Shown one piece after another: positions 39,491 through 48,601 of a DNA stretch of 64,000 bases. The notes beneath the pieces were generated by a model. It did no database searches, was not told where the DNA came from, and was given only the letters and a program-made list of their open reading frames with translations. The stretch lies in assembly GCF_000332135.1 (NCBI RefSeq), contig NZ_KB235896.1, positions 4,022,356-4,086,355 on the forward strand. The letters run 5' to 3'. The stretch is from Anabaena sp. PCC 7108. GTDB lineage: Bacteria > Cyanobacteriota > Cyanobacteriia > Cyanobacteriales > Nostocaceae. Both the position numbers and the translations under genes were made by a program. Every line of letters begins with the position of its first letter. The stretch's first letter is position 1.

Positions 39491-39739
39491 TTAAGTTGGT
39501 ACTAATTCACCGGGACGTAATTTAGCCCATTTACCCATTTCTTTCTTAAAGCTGAGACAACCGACCACATCCCATTCCATTTCAATTATTTCGTCTTTTG
39601 TGCGAATATTGACATTGATAGAAGGTTCATTGGGGTCAAAATCGGGGGTTTCAGTCAAGTGAGGCTGTTGGTGCTGTGCTTCTACTGCGTTGTAGGTTAC
39701 ACAACGGTCTACATAGTGGCAATTTACGCAAATACACAT
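39491..39739 (-). CDS. ycf34: Ycf34 family protein
   Basis: An 82-residue protein conserved in cyanobacteria and red-algal plastids. The N-terminus MCICVNCHYVDRC has closely spaced cysteines (2, 4, 7 and 13), which in Synechocystis Ycf34 are reported to bind an Fe-S cluster and affect photosynthetic electron transport. The C-terminal WDVVGCLSFKKEMGKWAKLRPG is typical. Length is normal. Confidence 0.92.
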   Translation of the reverse strand: MCICVNCHYVDRCVTYNAVEAQHQQPHLTETPDFDPNEPSINVNIRTKDEIIEMEWDVVGCLSFKKEMGKWAKLRPGELVPT

Positions 39740-39819
39740 AATAGAACCAACTCCAGAAACCTTTATAGTTAATGTAGCTTAAGCCAAACTATTCAGCATG
39801 AGTTAGTAGGTTGATTTTT

Positions 39820-41097
39820 ATGACAATGAGTAACTCAGTTATTTCTCGTCTAGCTGCTGAAAATTGGCCTTTTAGCCTGGAATGGTTGCCAAAACCAGCT
39901 TACATGGTTGGTGGGGCGGTAAGAGATGCGATTTTGGGTAGAAGTCGGGAATATTTGGATTTAGATTTTATTATCCCATCGAACGCGGTAAAAGTAGCGA
40001 GTGCGATCGCTAAACATTATCAAGCGGGTTTTGTTTTATTGGACGCAGAAAGACAAATTGCCCGTGTGGTGTTTCCCCATGCTACGGCAGATTTTGCCCA
40101 ACAGGAAGGAGATAGTTTAATCACGGATTTGCATAGAAGGGATTTTACAATAAATGCGATCGCTTATAATCCCCATACTCAAGAAATAATTGACCCTCTC
40201 CAAGGCTGTGCAGACATAGAAGCCGGTCTATTACGCATGATATCACCCAAAAATCTGCAAGATGATCCTTTGCGGTTAATGCGGGCTTATCGTCAAGCCG
40301 CCCAACTTAGTTTTACAATTGAACCAGCTACCCAAGCTACTATTCGCACCTTAGCAGCAGATATTAGTCAAGTTGCAGCCGAACGAGTGAGAGTAGAAAT
40401 TGGTTATCTTTTAGGAAGTTCTCAGGGTACACCTTGGCTAAATGCTGCGTGGAAAGATGGTTTATTAGCTACTTTCTTTACCAACGCCACCCATAACGGC
40501 TTACTTAAATTAGCCGCAGTTGATAAAGCCGCAATTTTAATTTCTCAAAACTGGCCACAATTAGCGGAAGAATTGCAGCAATGCGTCCGAGATACAGTTA
40601 AAACCAACTGGTTAGGTATTGCTAAACTTGCTTGTCTGGTTCACCCAAATCCAAAAGTTGCAGAAATAGAACTACAAGAACTAACCTATAGCCGTGCAGA
40701 AATTCGGTCTGTAATTATCGCCCTGAGACTGTTCCCAAAGTTCAAAGTAGCTAATCTGTCCCTACGAGAACAGTATTTTTTGTTTCAGGACGTGGGGGTT
40801 GTATTTACGGCTACAACCACATTAGCCTTAGCAGATGATGTGCGAGTAGAGGCGATGTCTGGCGATAATCCGCTATGGGTCTATGCACCCTTAATCAACC
40901 GTTACCTGAACCCTGATGATCTGGTAGCTCACCCCTCACCATTAGTGAGTGGCAAAAAAGTGATTATAGCACTAAATGTTCCAGCTTCACCACTTGTGGG
41001 TAAAATATTGAGTGAAATCGCTGTAGCGCAAGCTGAGGGAACAGTTACGACCGTCGAAGAAGCAATAGAATTTGCAAGACAGTTTGTTGAGAATTAG
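39820..41097 (+). CDS. CCA tRNA nucleotidyltransferase / poly(A) polymerase family
   Basis: A 425-residue class II nucleotidyltransferase. The signature YMVGGAVRDAILGR (about residues 28-41) with DLDF as the metal-binding acidic pair is clear, followed by RRDFTINAIAY and DDPLRLMRAYR of the head and neck domains. It adds or repairs the CCA end of tRNA; some cyanobacteria split CC- and A-adding work between two such enzymes, and the sequence does not decide which this is. I prefer the ATG at 39820 (MTMSNS); TTG 39811 and ATG 39826 are in frame. Confidence 0.88.
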   Translation: MTMSNSVISRLAAENWPFSLEWLPKPAYMVGGAVRDAILGRSREYLDLDFIIPSNAVKVASAIAKHYQAGFVLLDAERQIARVVFPHATADFAQQEGDSLITDLHRRDFTINAIAYNPHTQEIIDPLQGCADIEAGLLRMISPKNLQDDPLRLMRAYRQAAQLSFTIEPATQATIRTLAADISQVAAERVRVEIGYLLGSSQGTPWLNAAWKDGLLATFFTNATHNGLLKLAAVDKAAILISQNWPQLAEELQQCVRDTVKTNWLGIAKLACLVHPNPKVAEIELQELTYSRAEIRSVIIALRLFPKFKVANLSLREQYFLFQDVGVVFTATTTLALADDVRVEAMSGDNPLWVYAPLINRYLNPDDLVAHPSPLVSGKKVIIALNVPASPLVGKILSEIAVAQAEGTVTTVEEAIEFARQFVEN

Positions 41098-41269
41098 TTT
41101 GTGTATTCTTAATTACCTTCTAGCTATAAGGTTCCTCCGCAATCACAACGTTATTATTGAGTGATATATCAAATATTTTATTAATTAATATCCAGTGTAT
41201 TTACAGTTGTGCTAATCTTTGATATCAGCATACTATGTAGCGCAATAACTTTGCATTATCTAAGCTATT

Positions 41270-41563
41270 ATGAAATCTATTCTAAAAACCTACGTAGAAC
41301 AAGAAATATGGTTATTAATCAGAGATAAATGGTTTTTCGGAACAATTATCAGAGTTTCCGATGAATTGTTGTGGTTTAAACACAGAACTCACAATAAAGA
41401 GACAGAAGAAGATACTTTGTGGGAAAGGATTGTCAGAATCAGTGAAGTAGTTGCTATTGATAAAGTTATCTCGGTTATGAGTCGAAAACCGGATGTGTTT
41501 ATGTCCCGGTTATTGGAAACCGAGAACAACACCAATAATCATCAACAAGAACATGACAAATAA
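41270..41563 (+). CDS. Small conserved hypothetical protein
   Basis: A 97-residue soluble protein. The core (YVEQEIWLLIRDKWFFGTII, then RVSDELLWFKHRTHNKETEE) alternates strands in a way that could be a small beta-barrel, perhaps Sm-like, but that is only a visual impression. The last 20 residues are polar and N/H-rich. I do not recognise the family. It stands alone between the nucleotidyltransferase gene and the Uma2 remnant. Confidence 0.6.
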   Translation: MKSILKTYVEQEIWLLIRDKWFFGTIIRVSDELLWFKHRTHNKETEEDTLWERIVRISEVVAIDKVISVMSRKPDVFMSRLLETENNTNNHQQEHDK

Positions 41564-41756
41564 TTAGTTGATGGGAAAAATTCCATAATCTGAATTTGAT
41601 CATTTTCCGGGTTAAACTGTTACTACTGGTTAATCAAATATTACCAGCTTTAAGAATTTGTATGGCTACGCTATCAGCAGTCAAATTCAATTCTGGAAAG
41701 CTGGATATACTATCAATTCAATTTTTTCAATGCACTACCTGAAAATCTTTTCCCTG

Positions 41757-42036
41757 CTATATAAAACTTACATCTTCATATAAATCATTCATATTTCCCT
41801 GAAAGTTAATACTTTGTAAATCAAAATATGATTCTGTATAAGATTGTAATACCCATAACCCTTGTTCATTAAGACGGAAACATTGTACTTTTGTTTTTTT
41901 GACATCAATTAGAACATATTCTTGTAAAGTATCTATATTTTGATAATCCGCAAATTTATCACCGCGATCAAATGCTTCTGTAGAATCAGATAATATTTCA
42001 ATAATTAAACAGGGAAACTTTTTATAACCTATTTCA
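41757..42036 (-). pseudogene. Uma2-family endonuclease remnant
   Basis: On the minus strand the frame reads EIGYKKFPCLIIEILSDSTE, then AFDRGDKFADYQNIDTLQEY and VLIDVKKTKVQCF, the catalytic core of Uma2 (DUF820) PD-(D/E)XK-like proteins, to a stop at 41757. At the 5' side, a TGA at 42034-42036 and a GC-rich repeat (42037-42072, GATGCCTCTGGCACGCTACC type) interrupt it, and the N-terminal half is unrecognisable. It was probably disabled by that repeat. Uma2 genes are highly multiplied in cyanobacteria. The rest of 41564-42302 is AT-rich and otherwise empty. Confidence 0.75.
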
Positions 42037-42302
42037 CGTAGTATGCCGTTCGCGGTAGCGTGCCAGAGGCATCAGGGATAACCCAACAAATACATTTAGG
42101 TACATAAAAAATCGTACACAGCTTTATATTCTTACAAAAAATAATATCCTAAATTCGTTTAAAAACAAACTAACAGCTTAGTTGAGGGGTTTATTTATAG
42201 TAGTGATATGCACCCTAAATCGAAATTTTGATGATGAGATGGTAATTACTGAGACACTTTAGGGAAAAATAAGAGTGTGATCTATTGTGTATCAAGAATT
42301 TT

Positions 42303-43469
42303 ATGGTTACTTTTGAGAGTGCAAGCGATTTTGAAAAAGTGGTCGCATTATTACTGACTCAGGCAGGATGGAAAATCACAATGCCTCCTGCTAATACGAA
42401 AGGATACGATATTGAAGCAGTTAAGGGTAGTGAAGTATTGGCAGTTCAAGTTAAAAACTATAAAACTTCTGTGAAAATACCCCAGTTAGAGAAATTTATT
42501 GATTTTCTTGAATTACCTATAGCTGCAAAATTTACTAAGGGTTTATTTGTGACATCAAGTGTATACTCCTCCCAAGCACTGACATACTTTGAACAAATCA
42601 ATAATGATAAAATTAGACTTGCCGTTTTTAAGGAAGGAAATCTTACCTGGACAAGTCGAGATAAAGATGGAAATCTTATTTGGAGAGGAGTTGATGGACC
42701 CATTGAACCTCCCCCAGAAATAATACCTCCTACCAAAAAACTTACTTATTTTGGTGTATTTACCTGTAAAGGTGGTGTAGGAAAGACAACAGTTAGCGCC
42801 CATCTTGCAGGTGCATTTGCCCTCTCTGGTTATGATGTAGCATTAATTGATTTAGACCCACAACAAAACCTAACAACTTTGCTAGGTGAAGGGGTAAAAC
42901 TATCCAATAAAAAAAATAGTCCAGGAAATACTGTCACTGTTTATAACGTTGATGAATGGGATGATGAAAATCCCCCTGATGATGTGAAAATGGTTATATG
43001 TGACTGTTCACCTGTTTTAGATAAGAATCCTCCAGAAATACTTAAGAAGTTATCTTATTGCATCATTCCGACAACACTTAACCCATTAGGTTTAAATAAA
43101 AATGGTCATGTCATACAAGAAACTTTGAAAGCAATTAGGAGTATTAATAAAGATGCTTATTTATTTGTATTAATCAATAATTATTTCCCTGATGAAAATA
43201 AAAGAAGTCAAGTGTTAAAATATCAATATCAGCTTTATTTTGATGAATTATCTCAACAAGATTCTCGTTTTAAATTTATTGACCCAGATCAAGTAGCTAT
43301 ACGTAATAGTAAACAATTATTTTATTGGGGATATCATATTTATGATGGAAGTCGGTCAGAATTAGCCTTTACACCCATTGGAGGTAGATGCTTACCTAAA
43401 GCTGATTTTCTCAATTTACTTGAATATCTAGAAGAACATTCTGATATTGAGAGTTTAAGAAATACGTAG
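42303..43469 (+). CDS. Restriction-endonuclease-like / ParA ATPase fusion
   Basis: A 388-residue two-domain protein. Residues 1-115 resemble the Mrr-type PD-(D/E)XK nuclease fold: Glu11 (SDFEKVV), Asp36 in KGYDIEAV, then Gln49 and Lys51 in VLAVQVKNYK, matching the D..QxK core. A proline-rich linker (about 133-145) leads to a ParA/MinD-type ATPase with the deviant Walker A CKGGVGKTT (155-163), DLDP (183-186) and Asp234 in CDCSP. ParA ATPases position DNA or proteins; the fused nuclease is unusual. No parB-like gene or methylase is adjacent. The ATG at 42303 is chosen over an upstream TTG. Function unknown; defence or plasmid/element maintenance are possibilities. Confidence 0.8.
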   Translation: MVTFESASDFEKVVALLLTQAGWKITMPPANTKGYDIEAVKGSEVLAVQVKNYKTSVKIPQLEKFIDFLELPIAAKFTKGLFVTSSVYSSQALTYFEQINNDKIRLAVFKEGNLTWTSRDKDGNLIWRGVDGPIEPPPEIIPPTKKLTYFGVFTCKGGVGKTTVSAHLAGAFALSGYDVALIDLDPQQNLTTLLGEGVKLSNKKNSPGNTVTVYNVDEWDDENPPDDVKMVICDCSPVLDKNPPEILKKLSYCIIPTTLNPLGLNKNGHVIQETLKAIRSINKDAYLFVLINNYFPDENKRSQVLKYQYQLYFDELSQQDSRFKFIDPDQVAIRNSKQLFYWGYHIYDGSRSELAFTPIGGRCLPKADFLNLLEYLEEHSDIESLRNT

Positions 43470-43482
43470 TTTAAAGTTAAAA

Positions 43483-43509
43483 GGTGCGTTACGCTGTCGC
43501 TAACGCACC
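43483..43509. repeat. GGTGCGTTA palindrome between convergent genes
   Basis: Arms GGTGCGTTA and TAACGCACC around a nine-base GC-rich loop, followed by CTACC. It lies 13 bp past the ParA-fusion stop and ahead of the convergent chelatase gene, and could serve as a bidirectional terminator hairpin. A CTCTGTGTCCTCTGTGCC motif follows at about 43535. Confidence 0.8.
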
Positions 43510-43589
43510 CTACCAATATTTAATTATCTTCTTTCTCTGTGTCCTCTGTGCCTCTGTGGTTCGTTACATCCAACCAAAATTTTAATTTC

Positions 43590-46500
43590 CTAAACCGTCA
43601 CTCCTTCTAATTCCTCATCAGTTAGATCATATAATTTCCGCAATTTATCCAACTTATCTCCATCAGCTTGCCATAAACCGCGTCCCGATGCTTCTAACAT
43701 TCTGCCGACAATATTTCTAAAAGCTTCAGGATTGGCTTTGCGTAATTTTTCCGCCATTTCTGGATCTAAAGCATAGGTATCTGCTGCTTGATCATAAACC
43801 CAATCATCTTGAAAATCAGCAGTACCACCCCAACCAATTAAAGCCGTCATGCGTTGAGAAATTTCAAAAGCACCACCAGAACCTTGATTAGCCATTGCGT
43901 CAGCCCATTTGGGATTTAATAACTTAGTTCTGTATTCCATTCGCAACAAATCATCTAAATTGCGGGGTGTGGTGTCTTTAGAGAAACTTTCGACAAAACT
44001 GGCTTGTACCTTCCTCCCACTTTGTTTTTCAGCGGCTTTTTTCAACCCGCCAGTATTGGCATAGTATTCCTGAATATCAGTTAAACCATATTCTACCGAA
44101 TCTATTTCTTGGATGATGCGATCGCTAGTTTTTAATAAAGTCTGCAATATTTCCGGTCTAGCTTGTCCTTTATCATTTCTACCATAACTAAACACATTGC
44201 GACTTTCCCAAGTATTTCCCAACTCTTCCCCAGATTCCCAATTACCATCAACCACCCTATCATTAACCAAAGAACCAAAATCACCAGATGGATTAGAAAA
44301 CAATCTCGCTGAAGAATTTTCCACACCTTGGGCTTTCAAAATCAAAGCGTGTTTTCTAATAAAATTCATTTCCTCCGGTTCATCAACTTCCGCAGCCCGT
44401 TGAAATAAATCATCTAACAATTCAATGATATTCACAAAACTATCACGGAAAATACCCGATAGATTTGCTAACACATCAATGCGTGGATGTCCAACATCAG
44501 ATAAAGGCTTCAAATCATATCTAACAATTCTTCCAGTTCCCTCCTTCACAGGTTCAGCACCCACCAATTCCAAGAGAATTCCCAAAGATTCACCCTTAGT
44601 TTTAATAGCATCCAAACCCCATAATAAAACTGCTACAGTTTCAGGATATTTCTTATTTTCATCCAAAGACTGAGAAATAATTTTCTTAGCAATTTCCTTA
44701 CCCCGTTCAAAAGCAGCAGGAGAAGGCATACGATAAGGATCTAAAGCATGAATATTCCTACCCGTAGGTAACACCCCCGCACCATCCCTTAACAAATCCC
44801 CACCAGGTGCAGGAGGAATAAACTCACCATTTAAACCCCTTAAAAGATTTGTTAACTCATCAGTAGACTGATTTAATAACCTTGTAATTTCCTTTCTTTC
44901 TTCTTCTCTTCCTTCTTCGCGCCCTTCGCGCCTTCGCGGTTCATTCTCTTCTCCAAAATAAGCATCCAAATAACCAGTTAACTCCTCCTGATTCGGTGCT
45001 TCACCTAAAGTATGTAAACCAGAAGAAAAAAGACGATTTTCCAGAACTTGCAAATACTCATACAACTTAACTAAATAATGATCAAAAGCATGACCACTAA
45101 ACATCCGTACATTTTCCGGCGTAAAAGGAATACCCAACCTTTTCGCATCATCAAAAGGACAATCAGCATCCAAACCAGTATCAACAATCTTCTTACAAAT
45201 CCCTTCCTTTAATAGATAATTTTTTTCTGGATCTTCCCGATATTCAGAAATCAAATCGCGTAAATTCACCAACTCCTTATACAATCCAGCGCGGCCATAG
45301 GGAGGGACATTGTGAGAAATTAACACCCCATAACCGCGACGTTTAGCTAAAATTGATTCCGAAGGATTATTTGCGGCATATATATATAAATTAGGGAGAT
45401 TTCCTAACAGAATATCAGACCAGGAATAACCCGTATTTCCTAAAGGTGAACCTGGCAACCATTCAACAGTTCCGTGCATTCCGAAATGAACAACTGCATC
45501 AGCTTGAAAATCGTTTTGCAACCATTTATAATAAGCTGCATATTGAGGATGTGGAGTTAAATCTCTTTCAAACATTAATCGCATCGGATCACCTTGAATT
45601 CCCAAAGGTGGCTGTACACCTATCCACACATTTCCTAATTGCACACCACCAATATTAAACTCGTCTCCATAAGTTTTTATGCCGCTACCGGTGAGATATT
45701 TCCATTGTTTTTCAATGCGAGATGTTTGGAGATATCCTAACCATTTTTCTAAGGTTCTAGCATTAACGGTAGAACCCCCCCTAGCCCCCCCGTAAACGAG
45801 GGGGGATATGACTTCCTCCTTGTTTGTGGGTAGATTGGGGTTTTCATCTGCTTCTTTAATTTGGCGAATTAATTCTTCTCCATCTTCAGGAATATCACCA
45901 ACTGTATAACCTTGTTCTTTTAGTGCATTTAGTAATTTAATTAAACTGCGAGGAACGTTTAATAAAGCAGCAGTTCCCACCGCCCCATAACCAGGGGGAA
46001 AACCATATAAAATAATGGCAATTTTCCGTGCGAAAATAGGTTTTTGGCGGAGAGAAACCCAGCTTTTAACTCTATTAGTTAATCGCTGCATTCGTTCAGG
46101 AACTAAATAAATTTGTTCACCTACTAAACCACCCAGGGGAATTGTATCAATAGCACCATCTAATTCTGGCAAAGAATACAATACAACACTTTGTAAACCG
46201 CCCACACCTTGCCTTGTCCAAGAATAAATATCTTGAATTAATAAAGGTGCAGCGACGATATAAGGGACATTTTTAGCTGTGAGAATGCGTTTAGCAACTT
46301 CTATTTGTCTTCCTGCTTCCATTGAACCAGCGGGTCCACCAACTAAGGGAAAACCGATAGTAGAAACTACAGCATCTACTTTTACCGCTTCTGAGGAAAG
46401 GGAAGGAGTTTCAATATTACCGAGTTGACGTTGTTGGGTTTCGTAGTCGCTTGTCATCCAATCTCTGACGGCTACGTGACCTTCTACACCGTTGATAAAG

Positions 46501-47324
46501 ATGGGTAAGGGAGTTAACCCGGCTTTTTCAAAATAGCGTATCAGTTGGGGAATATAGGGCAGTTTGGTGATGACGTGTTTACGGTAAAGAAGAATTCCAA
46601 TAACTGGGGAATTTTCTCTTCTCTGTTCCCTGTTCCCTGTTCCCTGTTCCCTTTTTTGATACCATTCTAAGTAGGCTTTAGGTGATGTGAAAAATCCTTG
46701 ATAGTCAGGATGTAATAATCCCATGTTGGGGGTTTCGATGGGTGGAGGTATATCTCCGACTTTTAAATCTAAGTATTTTTCCGCAATTGTCCAAAATAGG
46801 GAAGCAACGTTTTCTGAACCGCCGGCGTTCCAGTAACCATAGATAATTAACCAGTTGCGAAGGTCTTGGACTTTTTGGACTGGTACGAATTTTAATAACT
46901 TTGGTCCGACTTTTAGGAAACTGATATAACCAGCGAGTTTGTCTTCTTCTTTACCGTTGCTGAATTTGTCAAGGATGAATTTAATGGGTTTGGGCATTCC
47001 TGCGGGTTTATCTCCAATGGAAAATGCTCCTATTTTTGTTAAACTCATCAATTCCAGTGCTGACTCGAAAATGAGACGAATAGGGATATTAGCGACACGT
47101 TTCCGCAACCACATCACTTGATCATAATCAAAAAGTAAGCTACCGAAGAATACATCTGCGTCCTGGAGTGCGGTTTCTACTTCGGCGCTATTGGTGGTAA
47201 TATTGCGATCGCTAAATACTCGAATATCCAACTCTGGACACCGGGAATTAGCCAACTCAGCCGCTTTCCGGTATAAGTCCGCGTTAAACGATTCAAACCC
47301 AGCAATCAAGACAATCCGTTTCAT
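43590..47324 (-). CDS. Magnesium/cobalt chelatase large subunit paralogue (ChlH/BchH/CobN family)
   Basis: A 1244-residue chelatase H subunit. It opens MKRIVLIAGFESFN, unlike the longer N-terminus of the main chlorophyll ChlH, so it is probably the second ChlH-like or CobN-like copy of Nostocales. Core signatures include VVHFGMHGTVEWLPGSPLG, PPLGIQGDPM and the C-terminal GGAFEISQRMTALIGWGG. It inserts Mg into protoporphyrin IX or Co into a corrin ring; the sequence does not settle which. Three low-complexity peptides (near residues 230, 500 and 800) are encoded by inserted DNA repeats that keep the frame. No chlD, chlI or cob gene is adjacent. Confidence 0.85.
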   Translation of the reverse strand: MKRIVLIAGFESFNADLYRKAAELANSRCPELDIRVFSDRNITTNSAEVETALQDADVFFGSLLFDYDQVMWLRKRVANIPIRLIFESALELMSLTKIGAFSIGDKPAGMPKPIKFILDKFSNGKEEDKLAGYISFLKVGPKLLKFVPVQKVQDLRNWLIIYGYWNAGGSENVASLFWTIAEKYLDLKVGDIPPPIETPNMGLLHPDYQGFFTSPKAYLEWYQKREQGTGNREQRRENSPVIGILLYRKHVITKLPYIPQLIRYFEKAGLTPLPIFINGVEGHVAVRDWMTSDYETQQRQLGNIETPSLSSEAVKVDAVVSTIGFPLVGGPAGSMEAGRQIEVAKRILTAKNVPYIVAAPLLIQDIYSWTRQGVGGLQSVVLYSLPELDGAIDTIPLGGLVGEQIYLVPERMQRLTNRVKSWVSLRQKPIFARKIAIILYGFPPGYGAVGTAALLNVPRSLIKLLNALKEQGYTVGDIPEDGEELIRQIKEADENPNLPTNKEEVISPLVYGGARGGSTVNARTLEKWLGYLQTSRIEKQWKYLTGSGIKTYGDEFNIGGVQLGNVWIGVQPPLGIQGDPMRLMFERDLTPHPQYAAYYKWLQNDFQADAVVHFGMHGTVEWLPGSPLGNTGYSWSDILLGNLPNLYIYAANNPSESILAKRRGYGVLISHNVPPYGRAGLYKELVNLRDLISEYREDPEKNYLLKEGICKKIVDTGLDADCPFDDAKRLGIPFTPENVRMFSGHAFDHYLVKLYEYLQVLENRLFSSGLHTLGEAPNQEELTGYLDAYFGEENEPRRREGREEGREEERKEITRLLNQSTDELTNLLRGLNGEFIPPAPGGDLLRDGAGVLPTGRNIHALDPYRMPSPAAFERGKEIAKKIISQSLDENKKYPETVAVLLWGLDAIKTKGESLGILLELVGAEPVKEGTGRIVRYDLKPLSDVGHPRIDVLANLSGIFRDSFVNIIELLDDLFQRAAEVDEPEEMNFIRKHALILKAQGVENSSARLFSNPSGDFGSLVNDRVVDGNWESGEELGNTWESRNVFSYGRNDKGQARPEILQTLLKTSDRIIQEIDSVEYGLTDIQEYYANTGGLKKAAEKQSGRKVQASFVESFSKDTTPRNLDDLLRMEYRTKLLNPKWADAMANQGSGGAFEISQRMTALIGWGGTADFQDDWVYDQAADTYALDPEMAEKLRKANPEAFRNIVGRMLEASGRGLWQADGDKLDKLRKLYDLTDEELEGVTV
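44890..44946. repeat. Repeat-derived segment 1 in the chelatase gene
   Basis: TTCCTTC/TTCTTC heptamer-like DNA followed by GCGCCCTTCGCGCCTTCGCGG, encoding on the minus strand the charged peptide EPRRREGREEGREEERKE. It is the same vocabulary as the STRR at 742-805. Confidence 0.8.
45773..45816. repeat. Repeat-derived segment 2 in the chelatase gene
   Basis: A C6-spacer-G6 hairpin (CCCCCC GTAAACGA GGGGGG) preceded by ACCCCCCCTAGC, encoding ISPLVYGGARGGSTV on the minus strand. The hairpin is a dispersed cyanobacterial repeat that here keeps the frame open. Confidence 0.8.
46616..46655. repeat. Repeat-derived segment 3 in the chelatase gene
   Basis: Four tandem copies of the heptamer TTCCCTG (46627-46653 region), encoding KREQGTGNREQRREN on the minus strand. 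The same heptamer occurs at 6180-6197, 58164-58195 and 61332-61345. Confidence 0.8.
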
Positions 47325-47584
47325 TATGCTTTTGCTACGAAATGTTTCTTTATCCTGATCTTAAACATTGTTGAGGATTAATGGGGGAATATCTACCTAG
47401 AGATTATAATTAGCAAGTCTGTTTCCCCATTCTTAGAAGTTCTGAAATTTTGGATTTATAATATATTTGTAAAGTAGTTAATTTCTTCAATAAAATCCTC
47501 AATTGGCATGATTGGAAGTATAAATGTATCTTGAAAAATAGCAGCAGTTTAGAAATACTAGAAAAGTAAATTGAGGATACACCC

Positions 47585-48526
47585 ATGAAATTTGGAATTG
47601 ATATGGGGCATAATTGCCCTCCCGATACTGGAGCCAGCGGCATTAAATTTGAAGATAATTTAACTGTAGAGGTTGGTACTAAAGTTATAGCTAAGTTAAA
47701 AAGCTTAGGTCATGAAGCAATATCCTGTAACCCAAGTAGTGCTAGTACAGTAAGCCAATCTCTCGGCAGACGTTGTGATACTGCTAATAGAAATAAAGTT
47801 GATCTTTATGTTTCTATTCATTTTAATGCCTTTAATGGACAAGCTAATGGTACAGAAGTATTTGCTATTAGCAGTGCTGGCAAAAAAATTGCCCAAACTG
47901 TATTGGATGAAATAATTAGGTTAGGCTTCTTTAATCGCGGTGTCAAAAGTGGTTCCCACCTATATGTTCTCAGGAATACAAATATGGCGGCAATTCTCAT
48001 AGAATGTTGCTTCATTGATTCCGCCAAAGATATGCAACTATATAACGGTGAAGCAATGGCCAGTGCGATCGTTAAAGGCTTAACTGGTAAAGTAGCATCT
48101 GCCCCTGTCAACACCATTAAAGATGACGAAGACAACACAGATACGAGTATTCTTAGACTACAAAAAGCCTTAAATCAACTCAAAATAACTGATAAAAATG
48201 GTAAGCCTTTGGATGAAGATAACTTAACAGGCCCAGCCACAGCCTCTGCTATCGAAAAATTTCAGAAGATTGCAGGAATTATCCCCACCGGAATGCCCAG
48301 CCCAACCACATGGGAAGCAATAAATCAAATATTATCCAAACGAGTTGTTCAAGGAAGCAAAGCTACCGGAGCAATTGTTAGATACTTACAATATCGTGTA
48401 GGTGCTGTATCTGATGGTATCTACGGACCACAGACACAAGGAGCAATTAAAAAATTTCAACAGCAAAATGGTTTAACTGCTGATGGAATTGTCGGAGCAA
48501 TGACTTGGCAGAAATTAATAGGTTAG
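47585..48526 (+). CDS. N-acetylmuramoyl-L-alanine amidase with two peptidoglycan-binding domains
   Basis: A 313-residue protein. Residues 1-175 are an Amidase_3 zinc hydrolase that splits the MurNAc-L-Ala bond: His8 or 9 region DMGHNCP, LYVSIHFNAF and IECCFID supply the metal ligands and catalytic Glu. Two PG_binding_1 domains follow (about 190-250 and 255-313, the latter RYLQYRVGAVSDGIYGPQTQ). No signal peptide is visible, so it may leave by lysis or act as an endolysin-like enzyme, although no phage genes are nearby. The start is set by the ATG at 47585. Confidence 0.88.
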   Translation: MKFGIDMGHNCPPDTGASGIKFEDNLTVEVGTKVIAKLKSLGHEAISCNPSSASTVSQSLGRRCDTANRNKVDLYVSIHFNAFNGQANGTEVFAISSAGKKIAQTVLDEIIRLGFFNRGVKSGSHLYVLRNTNMAAILIECCFIDSAKDMQLYNGEAMASAIVKGLTGKVASAPVNTIKDDEDNTDTSILRLQKALNQLKITDKNGKPLDEDNLTGPATASAIEKFQKIAGIIPTGMPSPTTWEAINQILSKRVVQGSKATGAIVRYLQYRVGAVSDGIYGPQTQGAIKKFQQQNGLTADGIVGAMTWQKLIG

Positions 48527-48565
48527 ATTGAGGAACTGCTGGGGATTAGACATCTAGTGAAAAAG

Positions 48566-48591
48566 TAGAGACGTTCCATGTAACGTCTCTA
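48566..48591. repeat. TAGAGACGTT palindrome
   Basis: Arms TAGAGACGTT (48566-48575) and AACGTCTCTA (48582-48591) around a six-base loop, a relative of 925-965. It lies 40 bp after the amidase gene and is fused to a TAAGTAGGTAGACAG end related to element D at 51014. Confidence 0.75.
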
Positions 48592-48601
48592 AGTAGGTAG
48601 A

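Noticed and set aside
42285-42302. TTG start extending the nuclease-ParA fusion by six codons
   Set aside because: The ATG at 42303 gives a compact N-terminus directly at the nuclease domain.
47585-48526. Prophage interpretation of the amidase
   Set aside because: No holin, terminase, integrase or structural phage genes are nearby; housekeeping amidases have the same domains.
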